29,738 nt of DNA from contig JBBQWB010000032.1 of NCBI GenBank assembly GCA_038210985.1, forward strand, positions 1 through 29,738, written 5' to 3'. Below are positions 6,485-16,400 of this stretch, in pieces. The stretch is from JAQUGA01 sp038210985. Its GTDB lineage: Bacteria > Bacteroidota > Bacteroidia > Bacteroidales > WCHB1-69. How positions within the stretch are numbered: the first letter of the stretch is position 1; every line of letters starts with the position of its first letter. The notes beneath the pieces were generated by a model that saw only the letters and a list, made by a program, of their open reading frames with translations, was not told the DNA's origin and did not search any database. The position numbers and the translations under genes are program-made.

Positions 6485-7264
6485 TTACTTCTCGGCAGGT
6501 ACTTTTATATCACCAAGTGGATAGAAAGGAAACATATTTTCTTCCATCCATTTATTAGCATCTACTGGTGTCATTTTCCAACCAGAGTTGCAATTCGAGA
6601 CTACTTCAATAAAAGATGTTCCCATTTTTTTCTCTTGAAGTTCGAAAGCTTTGCGTATAGCTTTTTTAGTTTTACGAACATTTGCAGGTGTATGAACTGC
6701 CTGACGTGTTACGTAACAGGTGCCTGGAAGTTGAGCAACTAACTCAGTCATTTTTAATGGATTTCCCATCATTTCACAATCACGACCGTATGGAGAAGTG
6801 GACGATTTCATATTTGGTAATGTGGTAGGAGCCATTTGACCGCCTGTCATTCCATAAATACCGTTATTTATAAAAATCATAGTTATGTTTTCACCACGAT
6901 TGCACGCATGAATTGTTTCGGCTGTGCCAATTGCAGCTAAGTCGCCGTCGCCTTGATAGCTAAAAACAAAACAATCGGGCATTAATCGTTTTACGGCTGT
7001 TGCCAGTGCCGGAGCACGACCATGAGCAGCTTGCTGAAAATCAATATTAAAATAATTATATGCTATTACAGAACAGCCTACTGGTGCAATGGCAACACAA
7101 TTGCCTTGAATTCCCATTTCTTCAACTACTTCTGCAATAATACGATGCACAGTGCCATGACCACAACCAGGGCAATAATGCATCACTGCGTCGGTTAACA
7201 CATCGGTTTTTTTATAAACCAAGTTTTCGGGTTTTACGATGTCTTCAAATTTTATATCAGCCAT
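6485..7264 (-). CDS. 2-oxoacid:ferredoxin oxidoreductase, beta (TPP-binding) subunit
   Basis: 259 residues. HYCPGCGHG (about residues 29-37) supplies cluster-ligand cysteines and YQGDGDLAAIG...FINNGIYGMTGGQ (about 103-142) is the thiamine diphosphate GDG...NN motif. A further Cys in VSNCNSGW near the C-terminus matches the remaining cluster ligand. It decarboxylates the 2-oxoacid and passes electrons to the 4Fe-4S clusters. The start is three bases after the alpha subunit stop, so translation is probably coupled. The 2-oxoglutarate (Kor) and branched-chain (Vor) enzymes are hard to tell apart here. Confidence 0.93.
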   Translation of the reverse strand: MADIKFEDIVKPENLVYKKTDVLTDAVMHYCPGCGHGTVHRIIAEVVEEMGIQGNCVAIAPVGCSVIAYNYFNIDFQQAAHGRAPALATAVKRLMPDCFVFSYQGDGDLAAIGTAETIHACNRGENITMIFINNGIYGMTGGQMAPTTLPNMKSSTSPYGRDCEMMGNPLKMTELVAQLPGTCYVTRQAVHTPANVRKTKKAIRKAFELQEKKMGTSFIEVVSNCNSGWKMTPVDANKWMEENMFPFYPLGDIKVPAEK

Positions 7265-7267
7265 GAC

Positions 7268-8350
7268 TTATCCTCCAATAATTTTAGTTTTTAATGCGTT
7301 TACTACTTCAGCAGGTGAATGAATAACACCACCAAAACGTCCAAAATGCTCAACTTTTACCCTACATTCGGTTGCTAATTTAACATCCTCAATCATTTGT
7401 CCAGCACTCATTTCAACTGTTAAAATACCTTTTGATTTTTGACCTAATTCTTTAATGATTTGTGATGGGAATGGCCATAATGAAATTGGTCTAATTAATC
7501 CAACTTTTATGCCTTCTTCGGCTGCTATTTCAATGGCTTTTTGACAAATACGTGCCGACGAACCATACGCAACAAAATAATAATCTGCATTATTGCAATT
7601 TATTAATTCGTAACGAACTTCGTTTGCTTCGCATATTTTATATTTAGCCTGAATGTGCTCGTTTACTTTTTCCTGTTTAGCAGAATCAAGCTCAAGGGAG
7701 GTAATTATATTGTGCCCACGAACTCCAGCTCTTCCATTGGTTGCCCATGGTAATTCTTTTGCTATGTATTCATCTGTCCAACGTTCTTTGTAATCATCCA
7801 AAAATACTTTTTCCATTACTTGACCAATTAAACCATCGGATAAAATCATTGCAGGATTACGATATTTAAAAGCCAATTCAAAAGCTAATCCAACAAAATC
7901 ATACATCTCTTGTACGGATGAAGGAGCTAATGTAATTAATCGATAATCTCCATGACCACCACCTTTTACTGTTTGGAAATAATCGCATTGCGATGGTTGA
8001 ATAGTTCCTAAACCAGGACCAGCTCTAACCACATTTACTACGATACATGGTAATTCGGCTCCTGCAATATAGGATAAGCCTTCTTGCATTAAACTAATGC
8101 CTGGACTGGATGAGCTTGTGAGTACTTTTTTTCCACATGCTGCACCACCATAAACCATATTAATAGAAGCAACTTCACTTTCGGCTTGTAACACTACCAT
8201 GCCAGTTTTTTCCCATGGCTTTTCAGCCATTAAGTGTTCGAGAATTTCGGACTGAGGGGTTATTGGATAGCCGAAATATCCGTCTACTCCATAACGTATT
8301 GCAGCTTCTGCAATCGCTTCATTCCCTTTCATTAACCTGAGTTCTTTCAT
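7268..8350 (-). CDS. vorB: 2-oxoacid:ferredoxin oxidoreductase, alpha subunit (VorB/KorA type)
   Basis: 360 residues with the PFOR N-terminal and domain II regions. FGYPITPQSEI (about residues 27-37) and LQAESEVASINMVYGGAACG (about 54-73) are the substrate/TPP-facing motifs, and VVRAGPGLGTIQPSQ (about 108-122) follows. It makes the active site together with the beta subunit and catalyses CoA-dependent oxidative decarboxylation of a 2-oxoacid with ferredoxin as acceptor. In related genomes this subunit is usually named VorB, but 2-oxoglutarate is an equally possible substrate. It lies 25 bases after the ferredoxin subunit in the same operon. Confidence 0.9.
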   Translation of the reverse strand: MKELRLMKGNEAIAEAAIRYGVDGYFGYPITPQSEILEHLMAEKPWEKTGMVVLQAESEVASINMVYGGAACGKKVLTSSSSPGISLMQEGLSYIAGAELPCIVVNVVRAGPGLGTIQPSQCDYFQTVKGGGHGDYRLITLAPSSVQEMYDFVGLAFELAFKYRNPAMILSDGLIGQVMEKVFLDDYKERWTDEYIAKELPWATNGRAGVRGHNIITSLELDSAKQEKVNEHIQAKYKICEANEVRYELINCNNADYYFVAYGSSARICQKAIEIAAEEGIKVGLIRPISLWPFPSQIIKELGQKSKGILTVEMSAGQMIEDVKLATECRVKVEHFGRFGGVIHSPAEVVNALKTKIIGG

Positions 8351-8375
8351 TTTCGGAATATTTTTATGTTTTTAT

Positions 8376-8594
8376 TTACGATTTTTTTCTGTAAACTGTT
8401 ATAACTCCATCTGGACATACTACTGCACAATTTGTGCAACCAGTACAATCATCATTTACCATTTCCAGATAATTATAACCTTTACCATTTACATTTTTTG
8501 ATAGAGCTATAACGCTTTGTGGACATACAGTTATGCATACACCACATCCTTTACAATGCTCAATATCAACTACAATACTTCCTTTTGCTGCCAT
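8376..8594 (-). CDS. 2-oxoacid:ferredoxin oxidoreductase, ferredoxin-like (delta) subunit
   Basis: 72 residues with two CxxCxxCxxxCP motifs (CKGCGVCITVCP at about residues 14-25 and CTGCTNCAVVCP at about 50-61), which bind two 4Fe-4S clusters. It carries electrons from the TPP/cluster core to external ferredoxin. It is the first gene of the operon and follows the best promoter in the window. Oxygen-sensitive enzymes of this class point to an anaerobic or microaerophilic host. Confidence 0.92.
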   Translation of the reverse strand: MAAKGSIVVDIEHCKGCGVCITVCPQSVIALSKNVNGKGYNYLEMVNDDCTGCTNCAVVCPDGVITVYRKKS

Positions 8595-8647
8595 TACTTT
8601 TTTTTTTGATAATATATAATGTTTTGTTACTTGCTGTTTATTCGATA

Positions 8648-8678
8648 CGAAGTTAGTTATTTTTGCTATACCTCCAAA
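8648..8678 (-). promoter_or_regulatory. Putative promoter of the ferredoxin oxidoreductase operon
   Basis: TTTG (8678-8675), a 19-base spacer and TAACTTCG (8655-8648) on the minus strand fit the Bacteroidota -33/-7 arrangement with one mismatch in the -7 box. The expected leader is about 50 bases. Confidence 0.45.
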
Positions 8679-8864
8679 TTATTTCCTGTTTTTTTTAAAA
8701 ATACACATTGCATGGCTCTGATTGTCAGTGTTTAATTTTATTTCTGACTTTTAATTTTTTGTTAGTTTAGATATATTCTATGACCTTATAAATTATTTCA
8801 ATAACCTATTTTAAAACATTAAAGAACTTTCGTTGTTACTCTTGTATATTAAATACTTAAATTT

Positions 8865-9668
8865 ATGAAAAAAACAGATACACAGGCTTTGATTTTACAA
8901 ACAGTCGTTTTAAAACAATTAAATAGGATTATTTCAGTCTTTTTAATTTTAATTATTTTTTCTGTTTTTAATCCACAAAAAATATTTTCACAAAGTACTA
9001 ATTTAAAACAAACATCAATTATGACAGTCTTAAACCATAAAACCCAAGATTTAAAATTTTTAGAATTACCTTATGCTTATGATGCATTAGAGCCACATTT
9101 TGATAAAATGACGATGGAAATTCATTACTCAAAACACCACAAAGCATATTACGACAATTTAATGCTTGCAATTAAAGATAATTCGGATGCTAGTTCTTCA
9201 ACATTTTATAATTTAATGAAAAACATTAGCAAATATCCTACAGGTATTAGGAATAATGGTGGTGGATTTTTCAATCATCACTTATTTTGGAACATACTTT
9301 CGCCTGAACCTCAAAAATTGCCTAGTGGAAAACTTAAAGATGCCATAGAAAAGGATTTTGGCTCTTTTGAAGTCTTTAAAACGCAATTTGAAAGCGCTGC
9401 TAAAACTCGTTTTGGAAGCGGTTGGGCTTGGCTTTTTGTAGATAAAACTGGAAAATTAATTGTTAGCTCTTCTCCAAATCAAGACAATCCATTTATGGAT
9501 GTTTCCGAAAAACAAGGATTCCCAATTATTGCTTTGGATGTGTGGGAACATGCTTATTATTTAAAATTCCAAAACCGCCGTCCCGATTATATTTCCGAAT
9601 TTTGGAATGTATTGGATTGGAAAAAAGTAGAAGAATTGTATAAAGAAGGTTTGGAATTTAAATTTTAA
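8865..9668 (+). CDS. Exported superoxide dismutase, Mn type
   Basis: 267 residues, about 60 more than a cytosolic SOD. The extra N-terminus has a basic region, a hydrophobic stretch (ISVFLILIIFSVF) and a likely cleavage site at FSQ, so the enzyme is probably periplasmic or surface-exposed. The catalytic domain starts near FLELPYAYDALEPHF. Metal ligands by alignment with E. coli SodA are His87 (EIHYSKHH), His138 (FFNHHLFW), Asp225 and His229 (DVWEHAYY). The Gly-rich segment before FFNHH and the Gln in PNQDNPFM are of the Mn type. An internal ATG at 9021 (residue 53) could give a cytosolic form. It converts superoxide to hydrogen peroxide and oxygen, and sits next to an oxygen-labile enzyme operon. 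Confidence 0.92.
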   Translation: MKKTDTQALILQTVVLKQLNRIISVFLILIIFSVFNPQKIFSQSTNLKQTSIMTVLNHKTQDLKFLELPYAYDALEPHFDKMTMEIHYSKHHKAYYDNLMLAIKDNSDASSSTFYNLMKNISKYPTGIRNNGGGFFNHHLFWNILSPEPQKLPSGKLKDAIEKDFGSFEVFKTQFESAAKTRFGSGWAWLFVDKTGKLIVSSSPNQDNPFMDVSEKQGFPIIALDVWEHAYYLKFQNRRPDYISEFWNVLDWKKVEELYKEGLEFKF

Positions 9669-9706
9669 CAGTTTACAATGAGCTAATTAAATCTTTAAAA
9701 AAAAAT

Positions 9707-9750
9707 AAACTCAGTTTGTCGAGCAAAATCGAAACAATCTGAGTTTTTTT
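9707..9750 (+). terminator. Intrinsic terminator of the superoxide dismutase gene
   Basis: AAACTCAG (9707-9714) pairs with CTGAGTTT further on, and an inner part TTTGT-CGA / TCG-AAACA extends the stem. A run of seven T follows directly. It starts 38 bases after the stop codon. Confidence 0.75.
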
Positions 9751-9807
9751 ATTTTATGATTGCTGGTTTTTATCCCCAAAATCCTCATTAAAACCCCATA
9801 GCATTGC

Positions 9808-10026
9808 CATTCCGAACGTAACGAAGGGAGGAATCAATTATGCCGATAGAGCTTGTTCGGATTTGCATTCCGAACGAACGGCTAAGCATGACCGAACGAC
9901 ATATCGTTTACCCCAGCGATTTGTTATTCAAACACGTAGTGAGGAATCTAACAACTTAATAGATGCCGACGCTCCACTACGTTGCTCCGACCACTGGCGG
10001 ATGCATGACAAATGTATGTGCTAACG
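9808..10026. repeat. Dispersed intergenic repeat (CATTCCG / CCACTGGCGGATGCATGAC family), copy 1
   Basis: The copy starts with CATTCCGAACGTAACGAAG and ends with CTCCGACCACTGGCGGATGC ATGACAAATGTATGTG. The end part recurs at 18646, 18811, 24275 and 24525. An inner palindromic stretch TTCGGATTTGCATTCCGAA also resembles 16775-16795. It does not code for a protein that I recognise. Confidence 0.65.
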
Positions 10027-10078
10027 AGTAGTATTTGTAATTATTTTTTTTAAGATTTTATAAAATTCTGTCATTGGT

Positions 10079-10143
10079 AGACTTCATGCAGAAATTTGGA
10101 AATAAAGGGTTTATGACATTTGGAGAATTTAAACCATAGTACC
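10079..10143. repeat. Second dispersed repeat, left copy beside the A2M gene
   Basis: AGACTTCATGCA, then AAATAA.GGGTT, then ATGACATT and finally GTACC occur in the same order and orientation at 16692-16758, on the other side of the alpha-2-macroglobulin gene. The two copies are direct repeats about 6.6 kb apart. Confidence 0.6.
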
Positions 10144-10232
10144 TATTTATTCAAATTTGAGTGAGTGAGTGGGGGGTAGAAATAAATTTAAAATTTAAAA
10201 TTTGCAATTTAAACTTTACAATATGTGTAGTT

Positions 10233-10336
10233 TGGGACAAAAAAGATAATAAAAATCAACAAAAATTTTATCGGAATGACGAGAAGTCTTGACGAAAATA
10301 ACGATGTTATCGGACTTTAGAGACAGCCACTAATTA
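10233..10336. repeat. Diverged repeat shared with the spacer after thpR
   Basis: Blocks GGGACAAAAAAGA, CAACAAAA, ATCGGAATGAC, TTATCGGACTTT and CAGCCACTAATTA occur in the same order as in 2139-2261. Apart from this and the two repeats before it, I see nothing else between the SOD terminator and the A2M promoter. Confidence 0.45.
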
Positions 10337-10400
10337 ACCAAACTTGATTTGCCTTTTAAAGAAAATATAATAATTTTACAATTATTCTGTTTCTATTTTG

Positions 10401-10408
10401 TAAATTTG
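10401..10408 (+). promoter_or_regulatory. Putative -7 box of the alpha-2-macroglobulin gene
   Basis: TAAATTTG is a perfect TAnnTTTG and lies 52 bases before the ATG. The -33 element is not clear. Confidence 0.4.
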
Positions 10409-10460
10409 AAAAATTTGGCTCAATTTTTTCTTTAAATACACCTTCTTAAATCCGGAAATT

Positions 10461-13400
10461 ATGAAAAAACGAATGATTATAGTTTTGTCCTTAATGTTGA
10501 TTAGCATTTTCACATTTGGACAAGAGGTGCAAACCTATGCAGTAATGTGGAAAAATGTAGAAAAAAATCAAAACCAAGGGCTTCCAAAATCATCTCTCGA
10601 AATTGTAGATAAAATTTACAAAAAAGCGAAAGTTGAAAACAATATTGGGGAACTTACAAAGGCTTTAATCCATCAAATGAGTATTGTAACCGAGTATCAA
10701 GAAGATTTTATTGTGAAAGCCCTCGATCGATTAGACAAGGAAATTGCCGAATCCAAAGCACCTCAAACACAATTGCTTCATTCGATGAAAGCTCAATTGT
10801 TATGGGCTTATTATCAAAATAATAGATATCAATTTATGAATCGTTCGGAAACCGTAGATTACTACAATAAGGATATCCGAACTTGGGATTTAAGAAAAAT
10901 AGTAGAATCTGTTTTTTATCATTTCAGACAATCGCTTACTCAAGCCGAGCTTTTGAAAAAAACAGATTTAAAAATTTACGATCAAATAATTTCTAATTCA
11001 ATTAAAAAAAATCGTTCATACCGACCAACTTTATACGATTTTATTGCTTTTAGAGCACTCGATTTTTTTGCTGGACAAGAACCTCAAATACTAAAACCAG
11101 TAGAAACATTTTATTTAAACGACCCTGCATATTTTTCGGAAGCATCTAATTTTATTAATTTAAAAATTACTACTCCCGATTCATTAGCGGTAAAATTTGA
11201 TGCAATTAAATTATATCAGTCCTTAATTGCATTCCACATCAATGATGCTAATCCATTGGCTTTTGTGGATGCCGAATTATTTCGTTTAAAATTTGTAAAA
11301 AACAATGGAACATTTGAAGACAGAGACAGTATTTATTTAGTTCGTTTAGAAAACTTGTATAAAAAATTTGAAAACAATGCCGTTTCTGCCGATATTGGTT
11401 TTGAATTAGCTGATTTTTTCAATGCTCGTTCGTTAAAATACAATTCGCTTTATTCTCCAGACAATCAATATGATAAAGTTGCTGCCATGAAGTATATTAA
11501 CGAAGTAATTCTGAAATATCCTGATTCGGAGGGTGCTAATAATTGTAAATGGTTAAAATATCAAATTGAATTACAAGAGCTTTCTATTTCGGTGGAAGAG
11601 GTTAACTTGCCAAATAAACCATTCCGAGCTTTTGTAAGTTACAAAAACACAAATCAAATAACATTTCGCCTTATTCGAATTTCGGCAAGTGAATACGATA
11701 AATTGTCGATAAAGTACTATGGCGAAGATATGATTAAGCAATTATCAGCTTTGAGTTTTATTAAAACGTGGTATATAGATGTTCCAAATGATAAAGATTA
11801 CCAAAATCACTCGGTTGAAATACCAATGCCCGAACTTGAGATAGGTCATTATATCATTCTTGCTTCCAATGATAAAGCATTTAATACAAATACGGATGTA
11901 ATTGTAAAAGGTCGTTTTTGGGTAAGCAATTTGTCGTATATAACCCGTGATTTAAAAAATGGAGATGTTCAAGTAGCTGTTTATAACCGCGATTTGGGAA
12001 CTCCTTTGGAAGGTGCTACGGTGGTTGCCGAAGAATACAAATACAACTACACAAGCCGAAAATATGAATACACTGTGTATGCTCGTTTAAAAACGGATTT
12101 AGATGGATTATGCTTAATAAAATCGCCAAATAATGCCAAATACAGTCGAAACTTAAGACTAACCATTCAAAATGGAAAGGATATTTTAAGTGATAATCAA
12201 AACATTTATCAATATTATCGCGATACGCTAGTAAAACCAATTATACAAACTAGCTTTTTTACCGATAGAGCCATTTATCGTCCAGGTCAGCAAGTTTATT
12301 TTAAAGGAATAATGATTGAATATAAAGGCAAGGAATCGAAATTGCTTACAAATAAAAAAACTACGGTTAAATTTATGGATAACAATTGGCAGGAAGTTTC
12401 AAAATTAGATTTAATAACCAATGAATTTGGTTCATTCAGCGGTTCGTTTACAGCACCAACTGGTTTATTAAACGGACAAATGGTTATTAACAACGAAAGT
12501 GGCACTAAATATTTTAGAGTAGAAGAATATAAACGTCCAAAATTTGAAGTTAAATGTTTGCCAATTACAGGTAGTTATCGTTTAAACGAAATGGTTACAG
12601 TGGTCGGAAATGCTAAAGCGTACGCCGGAAATGCCATTGATGGTGCTGCTGTTAAATATCGAGTAATGCGAAGGGCATCATTCCCATGGTGGCGTTGGTG
12701 GTGGGGCAGCATGCCAGGTTCGTCGGAAATGGAAATTGTAAACGGCGATTTAATTACGGACGAATCGGGTAATTTTGAAGTTAAGTTTAAAGCAATTCCA
12801 GATTTTACCTACAAAAAATCAACTCAACCAGTTTTTACTTATACTGTTTATGCGGATGTTACCGATATCAATGGTGAAACACATTCCACAAATAACACAG
12901 TTTCGGTAGGTTATGTTTCGATGTATGCATCCGAAAGTATTCCAACTCAAATTAGTCAAAATCAAAAACCTGTAAAATACGATATACGAACTACAAACTT
13001 AAACGGGCAATTAGATGCTGCCAAGATATCTGTTCAAATTTATCGCTTAAAACAACCAGAAGTTTATTACAATAATCGTTTTTGGCAACAACCCGATAAG
13101 AATTTTTTAACCGAAGTAGAGTATCGAAAAATTTTCCCAAACGACATGTATGCCAACGAAACTCAAAAAGAATCGTGGGGAAAACTTGAAAAAGTGTATG
13201 ATAAAATTCATAATACAGCTACCGATACAATTATTGTTTTTGACAATATTAAAGATTGGACTGCTGGCGATTACATTGTTGAAATAAAAGGGAAAGATAA
13301 TTTTGGAGTAGAATTTAGCAAAACTTCGATGTTTAATGTTGTAAATTCCGATTCTAAAGTAAATAGCAAATACGAAAGTATTAGTGTTTTAACCGATTCA

Positions 13401-16400
13401 CGTTTATTAAAACCTGGGGATCAAGCTCAAATTGTACTTTCTACAAAAATGAAGAATGCAAACGTGCTTTTTGAAATAGAAAAAGAAGGAAAAATAATTT
13501 CAAAAAAATGGTTGCATCTGAATAACGAGCAGCAAATTATCAATATTCCTATCAATCCTGAAGATTTAGGAGGTTTTAAATGCAACTTTGTTTTGCTTTC
13601 TCAAAATAGAGCTTACGTTACTACTGCTTTTGTTTCGGTTCCTGATTATTCCAAAAGTTTAGATATTACTTTCGAAACATTTCGCGATAAACTTTCTCCT
13701 GGTCAACAGGAAGAGTGGCGTATTAAAATAAAAGGAAAAACTGGCGACAAATTAGTGGCAGAGTTGTTGGCTGGTATGTACGATGCTTCGCTCGATGCAT
13801 TTGTAAGCCATTATTGGGATTTTTATCCTGTAAAAGGAGATTATTCCTCATTATATTGGCAAACAGGCTATACTTATAATAGTGTTTCCACCGAAAAGTA
13901 TTTTAAAGGTTATTCTCGCTTGTATCGAATAAATAAAAATTACGAAATGCTTAATTGGTTCAATTTCGATTTTTATGGCTATGGAAGTGGCTATGGTAAT
14001 TCTGGATATGGAAGAAGTACTGGCGTTTATAGAAAATCAAGTATGACTAAAAATTCTGAAACAGAGTCGGTTGATGAGGAATATGAATCTGTTCCGATAA
14101 TGTCTAAAATTGCTGCTGGGCAAGCCTCTGGCGATGGCGATGAACTGTTAGAACAACAAGTAGAAACGAAAGGCGAATCTACGCTAAAAGACAAGACGGT
14201 AAGTGCTGGAAAAAGTATTGATAGAAGAGAAGGTGGTGAGGATGGGCTAAGTTTTGGACCTATTAAAGCACGAACAAATTTTAACGAAACTGCTTTCTTC
14301 ATGCCTCAAATATCCACCGATGAAGAGGGTAATGCAGTAATTAAATTTACGGTTCCCGAATCGCTTACCAAATGGAAAGTTATGGGTGTTGCTCATACAA
14401 AAGATTTGAAATTTGGCAGCTTTAATAAAGAGTTGGTTACTCAAAAAGACTTAATGTTATTTCCAAATGCTCCTCGTTTTTTCAGAGATGGCGATAAAAT
14501 GGTGTTTTCGGTAAAAATATCAAACATTTCCGACAAAGACCTAAATGGAAGTTCAAAATTAGAGTTTTTTGATGCACTTACAATGAAGCCAATTAACGAT
14601 TTAATGAAAGTTAATATGCCCGAAAAACCTTTTTCGTGTAAAAAAGGACAAAGTACATCAGTTGAATGGGAAGCCGAAGTTCCTTCGGGAATCATGGCTA
14701 TTACTTACCGTGTTGTTGCAGCTTCGGGTGTATTTACCGATGGCGAAGAAAACACTGTTCCAGTTTTAACAAATCGGATGTTAGTTACCGAATCGATGCC
14801 ATTGCCAATAAACGGAAATCAAAAGAAAACATTTGTTTTCGAGAAGATGAAAAACAATAAATCAAACACTCTCAAAAATTTCAAATACACTTTGGAATTT
14901 ACCTCAAATCCAGCTTGGTATGCAGTGCAGGCTTTACCATATTTAATGGAATATCCATACGATTGTGCGGAGCAAACATTTAGTCGTTTTTATGCCAATG
15001 CCATTGCATCACATATTGCTAATTCGAGCCCAAAAATTAAAGCTGTTTTTGAATCTTGGAAAAATATTACTCCAGATGCATTATTGTCAAATTTAGAAAA
15101 AAACCAAGAGCTTAAATCGCTAATGCTCGAAGAAACTCCTTGGGTTTTAGATGCAAAAAGCGAAACCAATCAAAAACGCCGAATTGGTCTTCTTTTCGAT
15201 TTGGTGAAAATGTCTAATGAATATACTACTACTTTAGATAAACTTCAAAAAATGCAAACTTCAAATGGTGGCTGGCCTTGGTTTAAAGGTATGCCAGATA
15301 ACCGTTATATTACTCAATACATCGTAACTGGGTTTGGACATTTAATCCATCTTGGAATTTTGGATATGTCAACGAGTAAAAAATATAACCTCATGATTAC
15401 AAATGCGGTTCGTTATCTCGATAATCGAATTAGGGAAGATTATCAGGATTTGATTAGATATAAAGTGAGTATGAGTTTAGATAATTTAGGGGGTTTCCAA
15501 ATTCAATATTTATATGCTCGTAGCTATTTTACTTCATCCATCGAAATCTCATCTGCAAATAAGGAAGCATACAATTATTATTTAAATCAATCGAAAAAAT
15601 ATTGGTTAAATAAAGGAATTTATTTGCAAGGTATGATTGCTTTGGCAAACCATCGAGTAAAAGATGTAAAAACAGCTTCGGCAATAATGAAATCCTTAAA
15701 CGAAAAATCACTTTATTCGGAAGAAATGGGAATGTATTGGGCAAATGAAGGTGCTGGTTATTATTGGTACGAAGCTCCAATAGAGCGTCAGGCATTATTT
15801 ATTGAAGCTTTTGATGAAATTACCAAAAACGATAGCGTAGTAGAAAAAATGAAAATTTGGTTGTTAAAACAAAAACAAACTCAAAACTGGACAAATACAA
15901 AAGCTACAGTTGAAGCAATTTATGCTTTACTACTTCGAGGAACCGATTTATTAGCCGATGATAAATTAGTGGAGATTAAAGTAGGGGATAAAGTAATTGA
16001 CCCAAAAACCTTAGATGGCGTTCAAGTTGAAGCCGGAACCGGATATTTTAAAACATCTTGGAGTGGAACAGAAATAACTCCCGATATGAGCCAAATTGAA
16101 CTCAATAAAACAACCAAAGGCGTTGCCTGGGGAGCCGTTTACTGGCAGTATTTCGAAAACCTCGATAAAATTACTCCTGCGTCCACTCCATTAACGCTAA
16201 AAAAAGAAATTTTTATAGTCGAAATGACTCCTAAAGGAAATGTTATTAGACCGGTAGTAACTGGCGGAAAAATAAAAATTGGCGACAAAATTAAAGTCCG
16301 AATCGAGATTAGAGTTGACAGAGATATGGAATACGTTCACATGAAGGATATGCGAGCAGCAGGTTTTGAACCCACAAATGTGCTTTCGCAATACAAATAT

